Assembly (NCBI GenBank): GCA_903888655.1
Contig: CAISUR010000122.1
Coordinates: 1 to 6,683 of the forward strand
Source: an uncultured Bacteroidota bacterium
GTDB lineage: Bacteria; Bacteroidota; Bacteroidia; Flavobacteriales; Flavobacteriaceae
Length of the DNA stretch: 6,683 nucleotides
Direction: 5' to 3'
Part shown: positions 6,034 to 6,683 of the stretch, piece by piece
How positions within the stretch are numbered: the stretch's first letter is position 1
Layout of the letters: each line of letters begins with the position of its first letter
The notes under the pieces: model-generated
What the model saw: the letters and a program-made list of their open reading frames with translations, nothing else
What the model was told of the DNA's origin: nothing
Database searches by the model: none
Position numbers and translations under genes: made by a program

Positions 6034-6507
6034 TTAATTTCTTTGAAATTGGTAAACTGCATTCACCATTTGACCTCCAACATCTACTTTATCAATTAAT
6101 TGAAATGAATTTTCAGTTTGATTGACAATTGTTAAGATATACCCATCTAAAACTTTTTTTGCTTTAGTTCCATTGGTAATTTTCATTACAAAGTTACCTT
6201 CTTTGTTTATATACCATGTTATTGGTGAAGAAAATGTCGGACAATTTGACGCTGTTAATGCCATAGTTCCTTTGTTATCATTAGAAATAAATTTCCAAGT
6301 GCTTCCAACAAAACATTTAGAATCGGCTAGGTCAAAAGACGTCATTTTAATGTAATCAGAACCCGGATAGTTAACCGAAACTATGGTCCAATTTCCTTTA
6401 ATTGCAACTTCCGATTTGTTATCTAATTTTGTACTTGTAGCTGATTGTTGAGGCTTACATCCAACAAAAAGTATGGTTAATAACAATAGTATTATACTTT
6501 TTTTCAT
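6034..6507 (-). CDS. Lipocalin-like lipoprotein
   Basis: A 157-residue protein with a lipoprotein signal peptide (MKKS, leucine-rich core, FVG before Cys17) and a short polar linker to about residue 35. The rest looks like a lipocalin-type beta-barrel: the GNW motif at 38-40 in the first strand is the family's Gly-x-Trp signature, followed by alternating hydrophobic strands such as GSTWKFI (68-74), SPITWYI (94-100) and NFVMKI (105-110), ending with VYQFQR. Cys65 and Cys89 could form a disulfide in the periplasm. The ligand cannot be told from sequence. The start is the ATG directly before the signal peptide, about 22 nt from the predicted transcription start. It is the first gene of a probable operon with the OmpA-type lipoprotein gene. 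The assignment rests on pattern and length and is less certain than its neighbour's; a generic META- or lipocalin-like beta-barrel is the alternative. Confidence 0.75.
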   Translation of the reverse strand: MKKSIILLLLTILFVGCKPQQSATSTKLDNKSEVAIKGNWTIVSVNYPGSDYIKMTSFDLADSKCFVGSTWKFISNDNKGTMALTASNCPTFSSPITWYINKEGNFVMKITNGTKAKKVLDGYILTIVNQTENSFQLIDKVDVGGQMVNAVYQFQRN

Positions 6508-6535
6508 ACTGTAGAATTTTATTATTTATAAAGTG

Positions 6536-6568
6536 CAAATATACTTTCTATCTCTTAATGCTACCAAA
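6536..6568 (-). promoter_or_regulatory. Promoter of the lipocalin-ompA lipoprotein operon
   Basis: Read on the minus strand, TTTG at 6568-6565 is followed by a 21-nt spacer and TATATTTG at 6543-6536. Both boxes match the Bacteroidota consensus exactly. Transcription should start near 6530, about 22 nt before the ATG. The leader is AT-rich with no Shine-Dalgarno sequence. Confidence 0.75.
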
Positions 6569-6586
6569 TTAATTCTTATTAATTTG
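6565..6586. promoter_or_regulatory. Inverted repeat overlapping the -33 box, possible operator
   Basis: CAAATTAAT (6565-6573) and its exact reverse complement ATTAATTTG (6578-6586) are separated by TCTT. The proximal arm contains the -33 TTTG of the operon promoter. There is no T-run and the stem has no G/C core, so a dimeric regulator site is more likely than a terminator. The AT-rich setting makes chance palindromes more likely. Confidence 0.4.
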
Positions 6587-6683
6587 TAAAACTATTTCTA
6601 CGTCAATTTGTCATATTTAAAGCTTTGGTATTGAATTTGAAAAGTAGTTTGTGAATTGTTTAACCTAAAAGTTTAAGATATGT
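6587..6683. other. Intergenic AT-rich end of the window
   Basis: No coding frame, hairpin or promoter that I can support lies beyond the inverted repeat. An ATG occurs at 6680-6682 on the plus strand, but the window ends there and nothing else marks it as a start. Confidence 0.5.

Noticed and set aside
6122..6355. Plus-strand open frame opposite the lipocalin-like gene
   Set aside because: Antisense shadow with no promoter or recognisable product.

Overview
This is an AT-rich chromosomal window that looks like Bacteroidota, most probably a Flavobacterium-type member of the Flavobacteriaceae. The pointers are promoters of the TTG / TAnnTTTG type, A-rich leaders without a Shine-Dalgarno site, secreted proteins beginning with the AQVGIGT...P...LDV module, and the families present. 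Genus placement is inference from style and content; no marker gene such as rRNA is present.

Layout: (1) 1-1696, minus strand: a large exported peptidyl-prolyl isomerase with two parvulin domains, cut by the window edge at its 3' end (565 codons visible, no stop). (2) 1697-1921: a divergent control region with a duplicated 14-bp promoter-like element facing the isomerase and a promoter facing prfC. (3) 1922-3514, plus strand: prfC, peptide chain release factor 3, complete, followed by a strong hairpin terminator at 3574-3607. (4) 3515-3826: AT-rich gap with the terminator and no convincing promoter. (5) 3827-5269, plus strand: a secreted 480-residue tail-fibre-like protein starting at GTG. 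It has a Bacteroidota surface-protein N-terminal module, a 13-unit head-like repeat array and a C-terminal S74 self-cleaving chaperone domain. (6) 5268-5294: a hairpin between convergent genes, better placed as the terminator of the minus-strand operon. (7) 6507 to 5318, minus strand: a two-gene operon of envelope lipoproteins, a lipocalin-like protein then an OmpA/YiaD-type glycine-zipper peptidoglycan-binding protein. It is driven by a near-consensus promoter whose -33 box is embedded in a perfect inverted repeat.

Four of the five genes act in the cell envelope: a periplasmic folding factor, a probable trimeric surface or periplasmic fibre, and two lipoproteins, one of which should tie the membrane to peptidoglycan. 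prfC is a cytoplasmic translation factor and appears to be an independent unit. Apart from co-transcription of the two lipoproteins, no pathway linking these genes can be read from the sequence.

I do not see a clearly undescribed system. The items most worth a second look are the S74-processed repeat protein with no phage genes beside it and no visible secretion tag beyond its signal peptide, the palindrome over the -33 box of the lipoprotein operon, and the duplicated promoter element upstream of the isomerase.
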